Counted from the first letter of the stretch, positions 47,645-58,475 are shown. The stretch is DNA of 64,000 nucleotides from CAWFGW01 sp963815495 (GCA_963815495.1 CAWFGW010000028.1:372001-436000); one strand, 5' to 3'. Numbers and translations: made by a program. The notes: generated by a model from the sequence alone, not told the origin.

Positions 47645-47733
47645 TTAGATTTAAGGATTATAGGATTTAATTAATTCGTCTTCAATTTTTTAAATCCATG
47701 AATCCCCCAATCCAAAAAATCCCGATCCAGACA
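47645..47733. repeat. Palindromic flank block of the GxxExxY gene, right copy
   Basis: Repeats the left block: TTAGATTTAAGGATTATAGG, then CCCCCAATCCAAAAAATCCC and GATCCAGACA. The middle also holds CGTCTTCAATTTTTT (47677-47691), identical to 47537-47551 in the start of the GxxExxY coding region, as if part of that gene had been copied into the flank. It abuts the hrpB stop codon. Confidence 0.8.
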
Positions 47734-47736
47734 TCG

Positions 47737-50223
47737 TTACTTCCTCCTCACCACACCTCTAACTGCCTCCGACTCCAACGGATTATCTGGCCATGAGTGT
47801 TTTGGATAGCGCCTTTTAAGGTCTTTTTTCACGTCAAAGTATGTGTTGTCCCAGAAGCTTTTGAGATCAGAGGTGACTTGTACCACTTTATACCCTGGCG
47901 AGAGCAAATGCATTAAGACCCTGTTTTTTCCATTGTTTACAGTGGGTGTCTCTAACATTCCGAAACATTCTTGCAACCGTACCGCTAACACGGGTTGTGT
48001 GCCATCTAGTTGGTAGGTGATGCGTATGGTTGATCCACTGGGAACCGTGAGTTTTTCTGGGGCTAATTGGTTTACGCTCGCTTGTTGTTCTGGTGTTAAA
48101 CTATACTGAAAAATTTCTTTTATATCCAGTTTTTTGAGTGCTTCAGGCGTTCGAATGTTGGTGAGATAAGGTGATAGCCATGATTCACAATCGAGCAAAA
48201 GGGCTGGAGTGCTTACATCAGGCCAGTTTTCGGAGGGATTCCAGTCGCGTAAACTTAAAATTCGCGCTTGCCATTGATCGACCTCATCATTAAAATTAAG
48301 GAGTGTTTTACCTTCTTTTTTAATCGCCTCGCAGATGGCTTTGACCAAAAATCTTTCGTCCGGGTCGGGGAGTGGCGTGCTTTGAAGGACAATGCTCCCT
48401 ATCCGTAAATCGCGTGATGCAATTAACCCACCATGATGTGTGTCCCATTCAATCACGTCTTTTTGTTGGACAAGCGGTCGCAAATCCTGCGGGTTAAGTG
48501 GAGAAGCCATATAAATCTTTCCAACCCCATCACCAGCATTGATGCTGGACACGGCTAACCATGCTTCATGCGCTAAATCATCTTTATGAGAGAAGGAAGC
48601 ATACTTCCCATTCGCTAGCTGAAATTGGGAATTGTTACCCGGCCGTGCACAGGCAATGCGCTCAGGGTAAGCATAAGCTAACAACAACCCTGTCTCATAG
48701 GGATCAAAAGTGGTATTATCAGCTTCAATGGCGAAGAGTCTTCGGTAGGACTCAGCTACTTTTTCAATAAACCGAAAGTTATTGCTTCCTACTTTATCGG
48801 AGCGATAGCGCCTGAGTGCTTCAATGCGTAAGTTGATATCGATGCCAGCATCACGAGGAAGCGGATCCCGTTCGTCTATCAAGGCAGCAATGTCTGTTCC
48901 CAGGGGTAATAAATCAGCCGATTCCGCCATTGTTAACATGTGCGCAATGCGGGGGTGACAAGGTAAGCGATGAATCGCCTCTCCGTGTGACGTGATTTTG
49001 TTGTTTTCTAAAGCGTCCAGCTGATGCAACAAGTCAGCAGCTTGTGACAATGCAGCGCGGGGTGGGGGTGTCAGCCAACAAAGTTGATGAGCATCTGTTT
49101 TGCCCCACTTTGCTAAGTCTAGCACCAATGAGGCTAAATCCGTTTGCATGATCTCAGGCACACGATGTTCATCCATACGAAGCTGGGTAGCCAGTGACCA
49201 CATGCGGTAACATACCCCAGCACTTAGTCGGCCAGCACGACCTGCTCGTTGATCAGCAGCGTCTTTAGAGATTTGCACCGTTTCTAAACGAGAAAGCCCT
49301 GTTTTAGGGTCAAACTTAGCTGTTCGGCCAAACCCCGTGTCAACCACTATTCTAATACCTTCAATGGTTAAACTCGTTTCAGCAATGGAAGTCGCCAGAA
49401 CCACTTTTCGCTTGCCTGATAGATCTGGCATGATGGCAGCCCATTGTTTATTTTGAGGCAATTGTCCATAGAGCGGATGAATAGCTACATCTGTTAATTG
49501 CCTTCGAAGGATTTCTTCTGTTTTACGAATTTCACCCTCACCAGGAAAAAAGACCAGAACATCGCCTTCATGCGTCTTCATTGCTTTAATTACTGTTTTG
49601 GCTGTAAGTTCTGGTAGAAGGTACTGATCTTGTTCACCCGTGTAATGTAAATCCACCGGAAACAATTTACCCTCGCTTTCGATGGTGGGAGCATTATCCA
49701 ATAATTGGGAAAGCAAGGTCATATCGAGTGTGGCGGACATCACTAAAATCCGTAAATCGGGACGTAGTATTTGTTGTGTTTCGCGACACAGAGCCATAGC
49801 GACATCTGCATGAATACTGCGTTCGTGTAATTCATCAAAGATGACTAAGCCAATGTCTTCGAGTGCATTGTCGTTGTGAATCAGTCGAGTGAGAATTCCT
49901 TCTGTCAACACTTCGATTTTGGTTTCTGTAGAAGTTTTGTTTTCAAAGCGCACCCGATAGCCGACCGTTTTCCCCACTTCTTCTCCAAGCAATTCTGCCA
50001 TTCGAAGTGCAATGGTTTTGGCTGCCAATCTTCGTGGCTCAAGTAGGTATATTTTTTTACCTGCTAACCACGGTTCGTTTAGCAAGGCTAAAGGAACCAA
50101 AGTACTCTTACCCGCACCAGGAGGAGCTTTGAGTATTACAGACTGCTTATTGTTTAAGTCACTTATTACCAGTGGGATAACCTCTTTTACTGGAAGTGAA
50201 ATTGTGGAATAATCGAAAAGCAA
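47737..50223 (-). CDS. hrpB: ATP-dependent helicase HrpB
   Basis: An 828-residue DEAH-family helicase. Motif I APPGAGKST (Lys39), motif II FDELHERS, motif III MSATLD, motif VI DQRAGRAGRLSAG, then the HA2 domain and the HrpB-specific C-terminal domain ending YPKHSWPDNPLESEAVRG. HrpB is of uncertain role, with RNA or ribosome-related functions suggested. The start is TTG at 50223, which keeps the family-typical distance to motif I; no ATG gives a better fit. Neighbours give no functional clue. Confidence 0.92.
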   Translation of the reverse strand: MLFDYSTISLPVKEVIPLVISDLNNKQSVILKAPPGAGKSTLVPLALLNEPWLAGKKIYLLEPRRLAAKTIALRMAELLGEEVGKTVGYRVRFENKTSTETKIEVLTEGILTRLIHNDNALEDIGLVIFDELHERSIHADVAMALCRETQQILRPDLRILVMSATLDMTLLSQLLDNAPTIESEGKLFPVDLHYTGEQDQYLLPELTAKTVIKAMKTHEGDVLVFFPGEGEIRKTEEILRRQLTDVAIHPLYGQLPQNKQWAAIMPDLSGKRKVVLATSIAETSLTIEGIRIVVDTGFGRTAKFDPKTGLSRLETVQISKDAADQRAGRAGRLSAGVCYRMWSLATQLRMDEHRVPEIMQTDLASLVLDLAKWGKTDAHQLCWLTPPPRAALSQAADLLHQLDALENNKITSHGEAIHRLPCHPRIAHMLTMAESADLLPLGTDIAALIDERDPLPRDAGIDINLRIEALRRYRSDKVGSNNFRFIEKVAESYRRLFAIEADNTTFDPYETGLLLAYAYPERIACARPGNNSQFQLANGKYASFSHKDDLAHEAWLAVSSINAGDGVGKIYMASPLNPQDLRPLVQQKDVIEWDTHHGGLIASRDLRIGSIVLQSTPLPDPDERFLVKAICEAIKKEGKTLLNFNDEVDQWQARILSLRDWNPSENWPDVSTPALLLDCESWLSPYLTNIRTPEALKKLDIKEIFQYSLTPEQQASVNQLAPEKLTVPSGSTIRITYQLDGTQPVLAVRLQECFGMLETPTVNNGKNRVLMHLLSPGYKVVQVTSDLKSFWDNTYFDVKKDLKRRYPKHSWPDNPLESEAVRGVVRRK

Positions 50224-50664
50224 ATTACGAGCAGATTTAATGGAAACATAAAGTTAAAAAAGACTGGGAGTTTTTTGAATGAAGATAAAGATTCTGTGAT
50301 GAGTAAATACATCTAATTTAACGGCACTTGTACGCATATTTTATAACCCTTTACCAACCCAAATGGTCATATGAAACATTGAAATTATTTAAAAAATAAG
50401 CTTGCCTGTAAACTAGAGTTCATTCAGTTAAATAAAATTAGTGATGGTAGAGTGCAGTATTCACCTTGGTAGACAATTGCTTGTAGTTAGAAAGACAATT
50501 ATTAAGCGAGAATACGTAATCATTTTTAATCCATGGATTGAATTTTGTCTATTTTGATATGTTATTCTTATAAAAAAGAAAACCTTTGTGGGAATTCAGG
50601 GAGTGTAAACATGGGCATTGATGTACACACTTTCAAATTTCTTGGGTGAGTTAATAATTAAAAG
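50224..50664. other. Intergenic region between hrpB and tamB, no features recognised
   Basis: A 441-bp AT-rich gap between divergent genes. It should carry both promoters. I see no strong hairpin, repeat or RNA gene, and no frame that looks like a protein. Confidence 0.5.
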
Positions 50665-53600
50665 TTGTTTAAAAGAGGTATAAAAGTTTTACTGATAGCA
50701 ATAAAATGGTTGGTGATAATCGTCCTTAGTTGCGTGCTATTGCTATTTATTGGATTAAATATACCAGCTACACAACGTTATATAGGAAAACGAGTTACCT
50801 CATTTTTAGTAAACAAAACCAATAAAGAAGTAAGAATAGGGCAAGTAGGATTAAACATTTGGGCTGAGCTGGCTTTAAAAGATGTGTATGTACCCGACAA
50901 TAATAATGACACACTCGTTAGTTTCGAGTATGTAGCTGTGGATATACATTTGTGGGATTTATTCCACAATACGATTCACTTGGAAGAAGTAACAGCTGAA
51001 AATTTATCCTTTCATATTTTTAAAAATGAACAGGACAGCTTATATAATTTTAATTATCTCATTACTGCATTTTCTGGTCCCGATACGTCAACGACACCAC
51101 AAGACACTGCTTCTAGCTCGGGAGGAGGAGGGCAATTTTTAATCGATGAAGTTCAATTAGAATCGGTGAGAGGGGATTATGCTGATGCTGTTTCAGGATT
51201 ATACTTTCAAGGTGATATAGGAACTTTAGAGGCAACAGCCGATGAGTTTGATCTGGATAAGCAAAAAATATTTTTGGACGAGGTACAGCTAAAAAATTCC
51301 ACATGGGGTCTTGAGCAACGTAAACTTTCACCAGAGGATACAACAAGTGATGAACCATCACAGTGGTTAATTGCTGTAGAGGAATTGATTATTGAACAAA
51401 CAAAAGGGCATTACATCAGTCCTCCGAGTGGTATGTACCTGTATCCGGACATCAACTATTTGCTAGCCACTAAAGTAAAAGCTGATGTCAATGCCATGGA
51501 TTATTCAGCTGAAGAATTGGTGTTGAAGGAGAATGATATAAAATATTATGTCGGTAAAACTGTCTCTGATTCTACCCAAACCACTAAAGTAGATACAACC
51601 ACCACTAGTACCCCATGGCATGTTTCCGCTACATCCATTGAGTTACAAGACAATCATCTGGTTTATTTTGATTCCACCACTACTGAGCTACCTAATCACC
51701 AGTTTGACCCTTCACACTTAAATGTCAAGCATTTGACTTTTCAATTGAATCAATTAGACATCTCTCCAACGTTTGTGGATGCACAACTTGAGAATTTTGC
51801 ATTTGCTCTTTCAGAACAAATGGCTGTGAAATCGTTCAGTGGTCAATTTCATTTGGATTCTACTCACCTAAATTTAACTAACCAGCACCTTGAAACCAGT
51901 CATACTCAACTTGACTATACGCTAAAAACCACTTTTAAAAGTTTGTCTGACTTTCTTGATTCACCCCAAAATGCATTTATTAATGAATTTAAAGTAGATG
52001 GAAAAATAGGTAGGAGTGATGTTGATTATTTTTATCCCTTAGCAGATGTGCCTGCAAGTATTCAAACCATTGCAATAAATACCGCAATAAAAGGCAAAGT
52101 AAATGACTTGACCTTATCGATTTTCAAATTAGAAAGTGAAAACCAGTTGAAGGTAGATGTTACAGGTAAAATTGCTGGACTACCAGAGGTGGATGAGTTA
52201 TCCTATGATTTGAAGATCAATAAGCTTATGACCAACCTGCCAGCCTTGCGTGCTACAGCACAAAAACAAGTGGCTACGTCAGTAAAATTACCCAGTTGGA
52301 TAGACTTTACCGGAACATTAGAAGGTACTACGCAATTAGTTGATGCTCAATTAAAAATGAAGTCACAGTTGGGCTCAGCTGACATACAGGCAGAAGTAGA
52401 TATTGAAAAAGGAAATGAACACTATGATGTGGTTATATCTGCTGAAGAATTAGCCTTAGGTAAGTTGATTGGACAGGACTCTTTATTAGGTAAAACAACC
52501 TTTAAATTCAGTGCAAAGGGATATTATTTTGATCCCAATAAAATTGACGCAACTACCAATCTTGAACTGAAAAAATTAGAAGTAGCAAAACATGTTATCA
52601 AAGATGGAAAAGTATCAGCAACATGGAAAAACAAACAGTTGACTTCCAACATCCAGATTCATGAAAAGTACCTTGACTTTGTAATTAAAACAGCAGGAGA
52701 GTGGAAAAATGAGTCATTAACCACATCAAATGACATAACTATAAATGAAATCGATTTTAAAGAGTTTAATCTTTCGGAAGAATCAATTGAGTTAAAAACA
52801 ACTTTTAATTTAGTCACCAAAGGCATGTCATTGGATGACTTTTCAGCGAAGACGGACATTAAAAAAGGAAATGTCATTCATGAATCAGGTTATTATAGTT
52901 TTGCTCCTGCAACAATAAATGTGTTGCTTAAAAAGGAGTCTTCTTCCATCGTCTTAGAATCACCGATAGTGAATGCTGATTTTGAGAGCTCATTTAATAT
53001 TGAGAAAATGCCAGATGTGATGAAACATCAGTTTAGTCATTATTTTGAAATGGGTGACTCCGTCATATTACAACAACACGATGGAAATGAATTTACCTTT
53101 TCTCTGGAAATTGTCAATGAACGCATATTTGAAGAGGTATTAATACCTGGTTTAGAAGAAATTCAAGTCAAGACTATTAAAGGAAGTTATACCTCCTCCA
53201 CACATAACCTGATGCTAAATGCTGATATTTTACATTTAAAATACAATGATATTTTGGTTGATTCGATGACTTTTGACATGAGTTCAGATATTAACACACT
53301 GTCTGCCAAGCTCAATGCTAGTCAACTTGAGGCGGCAGGTTATACCTTTTTTTATCCCCAAGTCATTGCACAAGCAACTAATAACGAGTTAACTATTGCT
53401 GTCCAGTTGGCGAATGAACAGCAAGAACAGAAGTTTGGTATCGAAGGCATTTTGAAGAAAATAGAACAAGGCTACAGTTGGCATTTACTTGAAGATGGTT
53501 TAATGCTTTATTACGAACCGTGGAAAGTTTCACCCAATAACGAATTAATCTATTTGACAGATAAAAATTTAGAGGTTAATAACTTTAAAATAAGCCACGG

Positions 53601-55629
53601 AAATGAGTCAATTACAGCTAACAATACGGAGGAAAACGGGGCTAAAATTGACTTTAATAATTTCACTATTGAAAACCTCTCGGCAATCGTGTTTTCAGAT
53701 GATCAGTTGATTGCTGGACTTATTAACGGAAGTCTCATCGTTGATGTGCAGCCAGGTAATGTTGCATTGAGTTCTGATATTACTATTAAACATTTTGCCT
53801 ATGGTGGTGATACACTCGGAAATATTGATTTAAAAGTTACCAATCCTGAAACAGGAACCTATAAATCAACTTTTGAAATATCTGGTAATAATCAGTTGAA
53901 TGGAAACATCAGTTATGTCATGGAGACGGATGATATCAATGGACAACTAGATTTAAATCAGCTCAATCTAGCTACAGTCGAAAGTTATGCGGATGGCGCA
54001 GTAAAAGAGTTAAGTGGTATTGCAAAAGGAAATGTAAGTGTATCAGGTAAGTTAAATAAACCCGATTTCAAAGGACAGTTGACACTAAATGATGCTTCAT
54101 TTCATTTAAATGCAGTAAATACTACCTATACAGTTGAAAAGTCAAAGCTGAATTTTTCGCAAAGTGAACTTATCTTAGAAACCCTTCAACTCAAAGATAA
54201 AAAAGGAAATAAGGCTAATGTCAATGGTTCTATTTCGTTAGAAAACTTTTTTCCGAACAAACTGAATATAAATGTTTCAACGAACGAATTCCCCATATTG
54301 AATACCAAAGCGGCTAAAGACGAGTTGTTTTATGGAAAAGTAGCCATGACAAGTAAAATTCATATCAGAGGAACGTATGAACTACCAGAAGTAGAAGCAA
54401 AACTTTCTATAACTCCAGGTAGTGATTTTACTATCGTTGTGCCAGAAGAGGAAGTACAAACAGAAAGTTATAAAGATGTTGTAGAGTTTGTGGATTTTAG
54501 TAGTCCTTCAAAGCCTGTGGAACAACAGGTAGTTGAAACCGCAAAAAGTGAAATTTTAGGGATTCAATTAAATGCTCGTATTGAAATAAATCCCGAAGTG
54601 ACCTTACGTCTTATTATTGACCCGATAGCTGGTGATTATCTAGAAATTAAAGGAGATGCTTACCTGACCTACGAACTTAACACTGGAGGTGATATGAAGT
54701 TGACTGGGTTATATACCGTAAAAGAAGGACATTATCAAATGACCTACTACAACATTATAAAACGTAAATTTAGTATTCAAGAGGGGAGTACTGTCACTTG
54801 GTCAGGTGACCCCTATAATGCCCGAGTCAATATTAAAGCAGTATATTCTACAAAAGCTTCACCACTTCCGTTGGTGCAACTTCAGGCTTCAGAAACAGAG
54901 AAGAACGCGCTAAGAAAAAGCATTCCTGTCGATGTGATTTTACATGTAACGGATGAAATGCTTACTCCTAAGTTAGATTTCAATATTGAGTTACCTACGT
55001 TTAATGGAAGTGGATTGACTGGAAAAGTTAAAACGAAATTAGACCGTCTAGAAGAATCAGAATCGGAGATGAATAAACAGGTTTTTTCTTTGTTGATTTT
55101 GAACCGATTCATACCTGAAGATCCGAGTCAGAACACGGCATCAAGTTCTTTGAGTAGCTCAGCTAGAGGCAGCGTAAGTCAGTTAATTTCTGATCAATTT
55201 AATGCTCTTGCTGGAAATTATATTAAAGCAGTTAATATCAACTTTAATTTAGACTCTTATACCGATTATAGTAGTGGAACTGCTCAAGGAAAAACAGACT
55301 TGGAAATAGAACTTTCTAAAGCGATTTTTAACGACCGGTTAATTGTTTCCGTGGGAAGTGATTTTAATGTGGAAGGCAACGATCAACAACAGCAACAGCA
55401 AAATGTAAACAGCTTTGTAGGTGACGTAAGAGCTGAATATCTATTAACTGAAGATGGGAAATATCGGGTAAAAGTATACCGTGAAAATGAATATGCTGGA
55501 GTAATCGATGGGAATTTAACAAAAACAGGTTTTGCATTTATTCTGACAGAAGAATTTGAAACGGTTTTTAGAATAAAAGAAAAGTATGAGATAGAGGAAA
55601 AATATAAAAAGAAGGATGAAAAGAAATAG
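50665..55629 (+). CDS. tamB: Translocation and assembly module protein TamB
   Basis: A 1654-residue envelope protein anchored by one N-terminal helix (about 8-30, KVLLIAIKWLVIIVLSCVLL). The long middle is repetitive beta-strand, as in AsmA/TamB proteins that form a lipid-conducting groove across the periplasm. The C-terminal 350 residues are the conserved DUF490/TamB domain (GDAYLTYELNTGGDMKLTGL, YNIIKRKFSIQEGSTVTWSG, SLLILNRFIP). The start is TTG at 50665. It overlaps the next gene by 14 bp, so the two are translationally linked. It probably aids lipid or outer-membrane protein transport. Confidence 0.9.
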   Translation: MFKRGIKVLLIAIKWLVIIVLSCVLLLFIGLNIPATQRYIGKRVTSFLVNKTNKEVRIGQVGLNIWAELALKDVYVPDNNNDTLVSFEYVAVDIHLWDLFHNTIHLEEVTAENLSFHIFKNEQDSLYNFNYLITAFSGPDTSTTPQDTASSSGGGGQFLIDEVQLESVRGDYADAVSGLYFQGDIGTLEATADEFDLDKQKIFLDEVQLKNSTWGLEQRKLSPEDTTSDEPSQWLIAVEELIIEQTKGHYISPPSGMYLYPDINYLLATKVKADVNAMDYSAEELVLKENDIKYYVGKTVSDSTQTTKVDTTTTSTPWHVSATSIELQDNHLVYFDSTTTELPNHQFDPSHLNVKHLTFQLNQLDISPTFVDAQLENFAFALSEQMAVKSFSGQFHLDSTHLNLTNQHLETSHTQLDYTLKTTFKSLSDFLDSPQNAFINEFKVDGKIGRSDVDYFYPLADVPASIQTIAINTAIKGKVNDLTLSIFKLESENQLKVDVTGKIAGLPEVDELSYDLKINKLMTNLPALRATAQKQVATSVKLPSWIDFTGTLEGTTQLVDAQLKMKSQLGSADIQAEVDIEKGNEHYDVVISAEELALGKLIGQDSLLGKTTFKFSAKGYYFDPNKIDATTNLELKKLEVAKHVIKDGKVSATWKNKQLTSNIQIHEKYLDFVIKTAGEWKNESLTTSNDITINEIDFKEFNLSEESIELKTTFNLVTKGMSLDDFSAKTDIKKGNVIHESGYYSFAPATINVLLKKESSSIVLESPIVNADFESSFNIEKMPDVMKHQFSHYFEMGDSVILQQHDGNEFTFSLEIVNERIFEEVLIPGLEEIQVKTIKGSYTSSTHNLMLNADILHLKYNDILVDSMTFDMSSDINTLSAKLNASQLEAAGYTFFYPQVIAQATNNELTIAVQLANEQQEQKFGIEGILKKIEQGYSWHLLEDGLMLYYEPWKVSPNNELIYLTDKNLEVNNFKISHGNESITANNTEENGAKIDFNNFTIENLSAIVFSDDQLIAGLINGSLIVDVQPGNVALSSDITIKHFAYGGDTLGNIDLKVTNPETGTYKSTFEISGNNQLNGNISYVMETDDINGQLDLNQLNLATVESYADGAVKELSGIAKGNVSVSGKLNKPDFKGQLTLNDASFHLNAVNTTYTVEKSKLNFSQSELILETLQLKDKKGNKANVNGSISLENFFPNKLNINVSTNEFPILNTKAAKDELFYGKVAMTSKIHIRGTYELPEVEAKLSITPGSDFTIVVPEEEVQTESYKDVVEFVDFSSPSKPVEQQVVETAKSEILGIQLNARIEINPEVTLRLIIDPIAGDYLEIKGDAYLTYELNTGGDMKLTGLYTVKEGHYQMTYYNIIKRKFSIQEGSTVTWSGDPYNARVNIKAVYSTKASPLPLVQLQASETEKNALRKSIPVDVILHVTDEMLTPKLDFNIELPTFNGSGLTGKVKTKLDRLEESESEMNKQVFSLLILNRFIPEDPSQNTASSSLSSSARGSVSQLISDQFNALAGNYIKAVNINFNLDSYTDYSSGTAQGKTDLEIELSKAIFNDRLIVSVGSDFNVEGNDQQQQQQNVNSFVGDVRAEYLLTEDGKYRVKVYRENEYAGVIDGNLTKTGFAFILTEEFETVFRIKEKYEIEEKYKKKDEKK

Positions 55630-57946
55630 ACTTTTGCCCCTTATCTCAACCTTTGAACTACTACTTAAAACTGTATTAGTAGCCATCCTTTTACAAGGTT
55701 GTACTGCCAATAGCTATTTAAAAGATGGCGATAAATTCTATGGCGGAGCTACGGTGCGGGTGAAGTTAAAAGATACCAAAACAATAGAAGAGCAAAATGT
55801 TGCAAAGAGTGTCTCTGAAGAGCAGCTGTCACCAGAACCCAATGATGTAATTTTAGGCATGCGACCATCTGTGTGGTTATACATGCGTGTAGATAGCACT
55901 AAAAACTATCGTGTGATAAGTCGATGGTTAAAAAGAAAATTTGGTCGTGAACCTGTTTTGTATGATTCAAAAATTCCTAAAAGAACAGTTTCGGCTATCG
56001 AAAGTAAACTATTTAACTATGGTTTTTTTAATGCGCGAGTGGAGTACAAAGTAAAAGAATCAAAACACTCAGTCGATTTAAGGTACCGAATATACCCTGG
56101 ACAACGTTATTATATGGATAGTATTTTTGTGCTTGAAACAGAAGATTCCATCTTTAACTATATCGCCCAACATGATGATCATTCACTTCTTCAAAAGGGA
56201 GAACCATATAAGTTAGATTTGCTTAAAGAGGAACGAATAAGAATTAGTGATGAAGTAAAAGATCAAGGTTTTTATTATTTCAATGATGAATACATTGGTT
56301 TTAAGGTAGATACTACAAGAGGCAGTGATAGTCTAGCCATTGGGCTAACTTTAAAAAACGCTGCACCTGCACGATCCAAAATTCCTTTTGTAATTTCAGA
56401 AGTGAATGTTTATCCCAATTACGAACTTGGAGGTGATACCTCTAAAGCGGGTAAAACCATTATCACAATTGATAGCATTAACTTTGTAGACGTTAAAGGG
56501 TTTTTCGATTATGAATTTTTAGCTGAAGCTATTTTTTTAAGAAAAGGTGATAAATATACCTCGAAGTTCCACGATTTAACTATCCGTAGACTCTCATCCT
56601 TAGATGTATTTAAATTTATAGATGTACGCTTTACGCATTCCAAAACAGAGGAAAATGGACTCATCGTGGATGTTTTTTTAACACAATTATTACCTCAATC
56701 CATTCGCGTAGAAGTAGGAGCTTCCTCCTCCTCAAATAATTTTGTTGGACCAGGGGTAGATGTGAGCTATTCACATAAAAACTTATTAGATGGTGCTGAA
56801 CATTTAACCTCGAGTGTTGGGGGGGCATTTGAAACACAGTTTGGTAAAAATTCACAAGGAGTAAACTCTACAGAAATTAATTTTTCGAATAAATTGGTTG
56901 TGCCACGTTTGTGGATGCCCATAAATTTTCCACTTGAAGAGTATAAAGAATTACCAAAAACTGAGATTAGTTTAAACTATACACTACTCAATAGAACGCG
57001 TTTTTACCGCCTCCATAATGCGATGACGGATTTTGGGTATCGCTGGGATCAGAATGTTCAAAAACACCATAAACTTACTTTAGCTAGTGTGAACTATACG
57101 CGAGCTTCACGTATTTCTGAAACATTTAATGATTTCTTACAAGAAAATCCTGAATTAGAACGAACTTTTAAAGAACAACTCATTATTGGATCCCTTTATA
57201 GTTATAGGTACTACAGTAAACCACCATCTACATCCAAAGCTTATTGGTATGTAAATCCAGCAATAGAAGTTGCAGGAAACACATTAAATGCATTTGGGAG
57301 CCTATTGAATACCAATGAGAACGGACAAAGAAAAGTATTGGGAATCGCTTATTCGCAGTTTGCTAAAGTGGATTTAGATTTACGGCTTTATCTTCCTTTT
57401 GCCAAAGATAGAAAAATAGTCTGGCGATTTTTAGGCGGAATAGGTGCAGCTTATAATAACTCAACTGTATTACCTTATTTAAAACAGTATTTTATTGGTG
57501 GAAGCAATAGTATCAGAGCCTTTCAAGCACGATCGCTAGGTCCTGGAACCTATTCAGGCCAACCCAATAATAATGGTTTATTAATAGATCAATCAGGTGA
57601 GATCAAGTTAGAGTCAAATATCGAATACAGAACGGGTATCTACAGATTTATTAAAGGTGCCGTATTTATTGATGCAGGAAATATATGGCTTTTACGAAAA
57701 GATGAAGATCGAAAACCAGGTGGTGAATTTTTACCTAATAAATTCTTAAATCAATTAGCAATTGGTACTGGGGTAGGCTTACGTCTCGATTTCACCTATT
57801 TCATTCTTCGAGGAGATTTAGCCTTTCCGCTCCGAAACCCAACCTTGCCTGAGGGTGAGAGGTGGTTAATTGATGATATATCTTTTTCCAAAAGATGGCG
57901 TCAGGATAACCTCGTACTGAATGTTGCTATTGGATATCCATTCTAA
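55616..57946 (+). CDS. tamL: TamL-type lipoprotein Omp85 (BamA/TamA family)
   Basis: A 776-residue outer-membrane protein. A lipoprotein leader ends in LLQGC (Cys29), which distinguishes the Bacteroidota TamL from proteobacterial TamA. POTRA-like domains span about 100-400 and the 16-strand Omp85 barrel about 400-776, with the motif YFIGGSNSIRAFQARSLGPG and a final Phe. It is the expected partner of TamB, with which it overlaps by 14 bp. A small hairpin lies after the stop. Confidence 0.9.
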   Translation: MKRNRLLPLISTFELLLKTVLVAILLQGCTANSYLKDGDKFYGGATVRVKLKDTKTIEEQNVAKSVSEEQLSPEPNDVILGMRPSVWLYMRVDSTKNYRVISRWLKRKFGREPVLYDSKIPKRTVSAIESKLFNYGFFNARVEYKVKESKHSVDLRYRIYPGQRYYMDSIFVLETEDSIFNYIAQHDDHSLLQKGEPYKLDLLKEERIRISDEVKDQGFYYFNDEYIGFKVDTTRGSDSLAIGLTLKNAAPARSKIPFVISEVNVYPNYELGGDTSKAGKTIITIDSINFVDVKGFFDYEFLAEAIFLRKGDKYTSKFHDLTIRRLSSLDVFKFIDVRFTHSKTEENGLIVDVFLTQLLPQSIRVEVGASSSSNNFVGPGVDVSYSHKNLLDGAEHLTSSVGGAFETQFGKNSQGVNSTEINFSNKLVVPRLWMPINFPLEEYKELPKTEISLNYTLLNRTRFYRLHNAMTDFGYRWDQNVQKHHKLTLASVNYTRASRISETFNDFLQENPELERTFKEQLIIGSLYSYRYYSKPPSTSKAYWYVNPAIEVAGNTLNAFGSLLNTNENGQRKVLGIAYSQFAKVDLDLRLYLPFAKDRKIVWRFLGGIGAAYNNSTVLPYLKQYFIGGSNSIRAFQARSLGPGTYSGQPNNNGLLIDQSGEIKLESNIEYRTGIYRFIKGAVFIDAGNIWLLRKDEDRKPGGEFLPNKFLNQLAIGTGVGLRLDFTYFILRGDLAFPLRNPTLPEGERWLIDDISFSKRWRQDNLVLNVAIGYPF

Positions 57947-57954
57947 CAAAAAAA

Positions 57955-57974
57955 GGTCTGCAATATTACAGACC
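57955..57974. terminator. Terminator between tamL and the Spy-like gene
   Basis: GGTCTG and CAGACC form a 6-bp stem over an 8-base loop, with an A-run before and CTTTCC after. It begins 8 bases after the tamL stop; the convergent Spy-like gene ends at 58006, so it may serve both. Confidence 0.65.
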
Positions 57975-58005
57975 CTTTCCTTAACCAAACCAAACCTAAT
58001 TTTTA

Positions 58006-58395
58006 TTACTCCTTTGATTTCTTTTTTGAACATTTCTTTCTACAGTCAGCTTTATCACGATTTTTTCCTTGGTGCAATTTTTTCATTTCCTCTCGATGTG
58101 CTACCCACTTGGTATATTGTTCCGCAGAGAGAATGCTTTTCATTTCATTATTAAAAGCTTCGTGGTTTGCTTTTCGTTGTGCTTGCATCTTTTCGTGTTG
58201 CGAGGTCATCACCGTTTTAACTTGTTGCTGTTGCTCTGCAGAAAGTGATAATGATTCCGTCATTTTCTCTATTCTCATTTCCATTCTATCCGCATGGTGT
58301 CCGCCTTTTTTATCTGTTTTTTGAGAGGTTGCTTCCTGAGCATAAGTTGCAAATGATACTGCGATAATAGCGATGCTTAAAATTATTTTTTTCAT
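58006..58395 (-). CDS. Spy/CpxP-like periplasmic helical protein
   Basis: A 129-residue exported protein (signal peptide 1-19, FATYAQ). The mature part is a charged helix-rich region with two LTxxQ-like segments (LSLSAEQQQQVKTVM, ILSAEQYTKWVAHR), as in Spy/CpxP chaperone-like proteins, and a Lys/Cys-rich tail (ADCRKKCSKKKSKE). Role inferred: periplasmic stress protection or metal binding. A candidate promoter lies upstream. Confidence 0.75.
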   Translation of the reverse strand: MKKIILSIAIIAVSFATYAQEATSQKTDKKGGHHADRMEMRIEKMTESLSLSAEQQQQVKTVMTSQHEKMQAQRKANHEAFNNEMKSILSAEQYTKWVAHREEMKKLHQGKNRDKADCRKKCSKKKSKE

Positions 58396-58475
58396 GTCGT
58401 TGTTCTATTTAGTTCGGGTTTATAGATAGGCGAGAAGTGAAAAGGTTTAATCCGTGAAATTTTTTTCTTGTTCCG

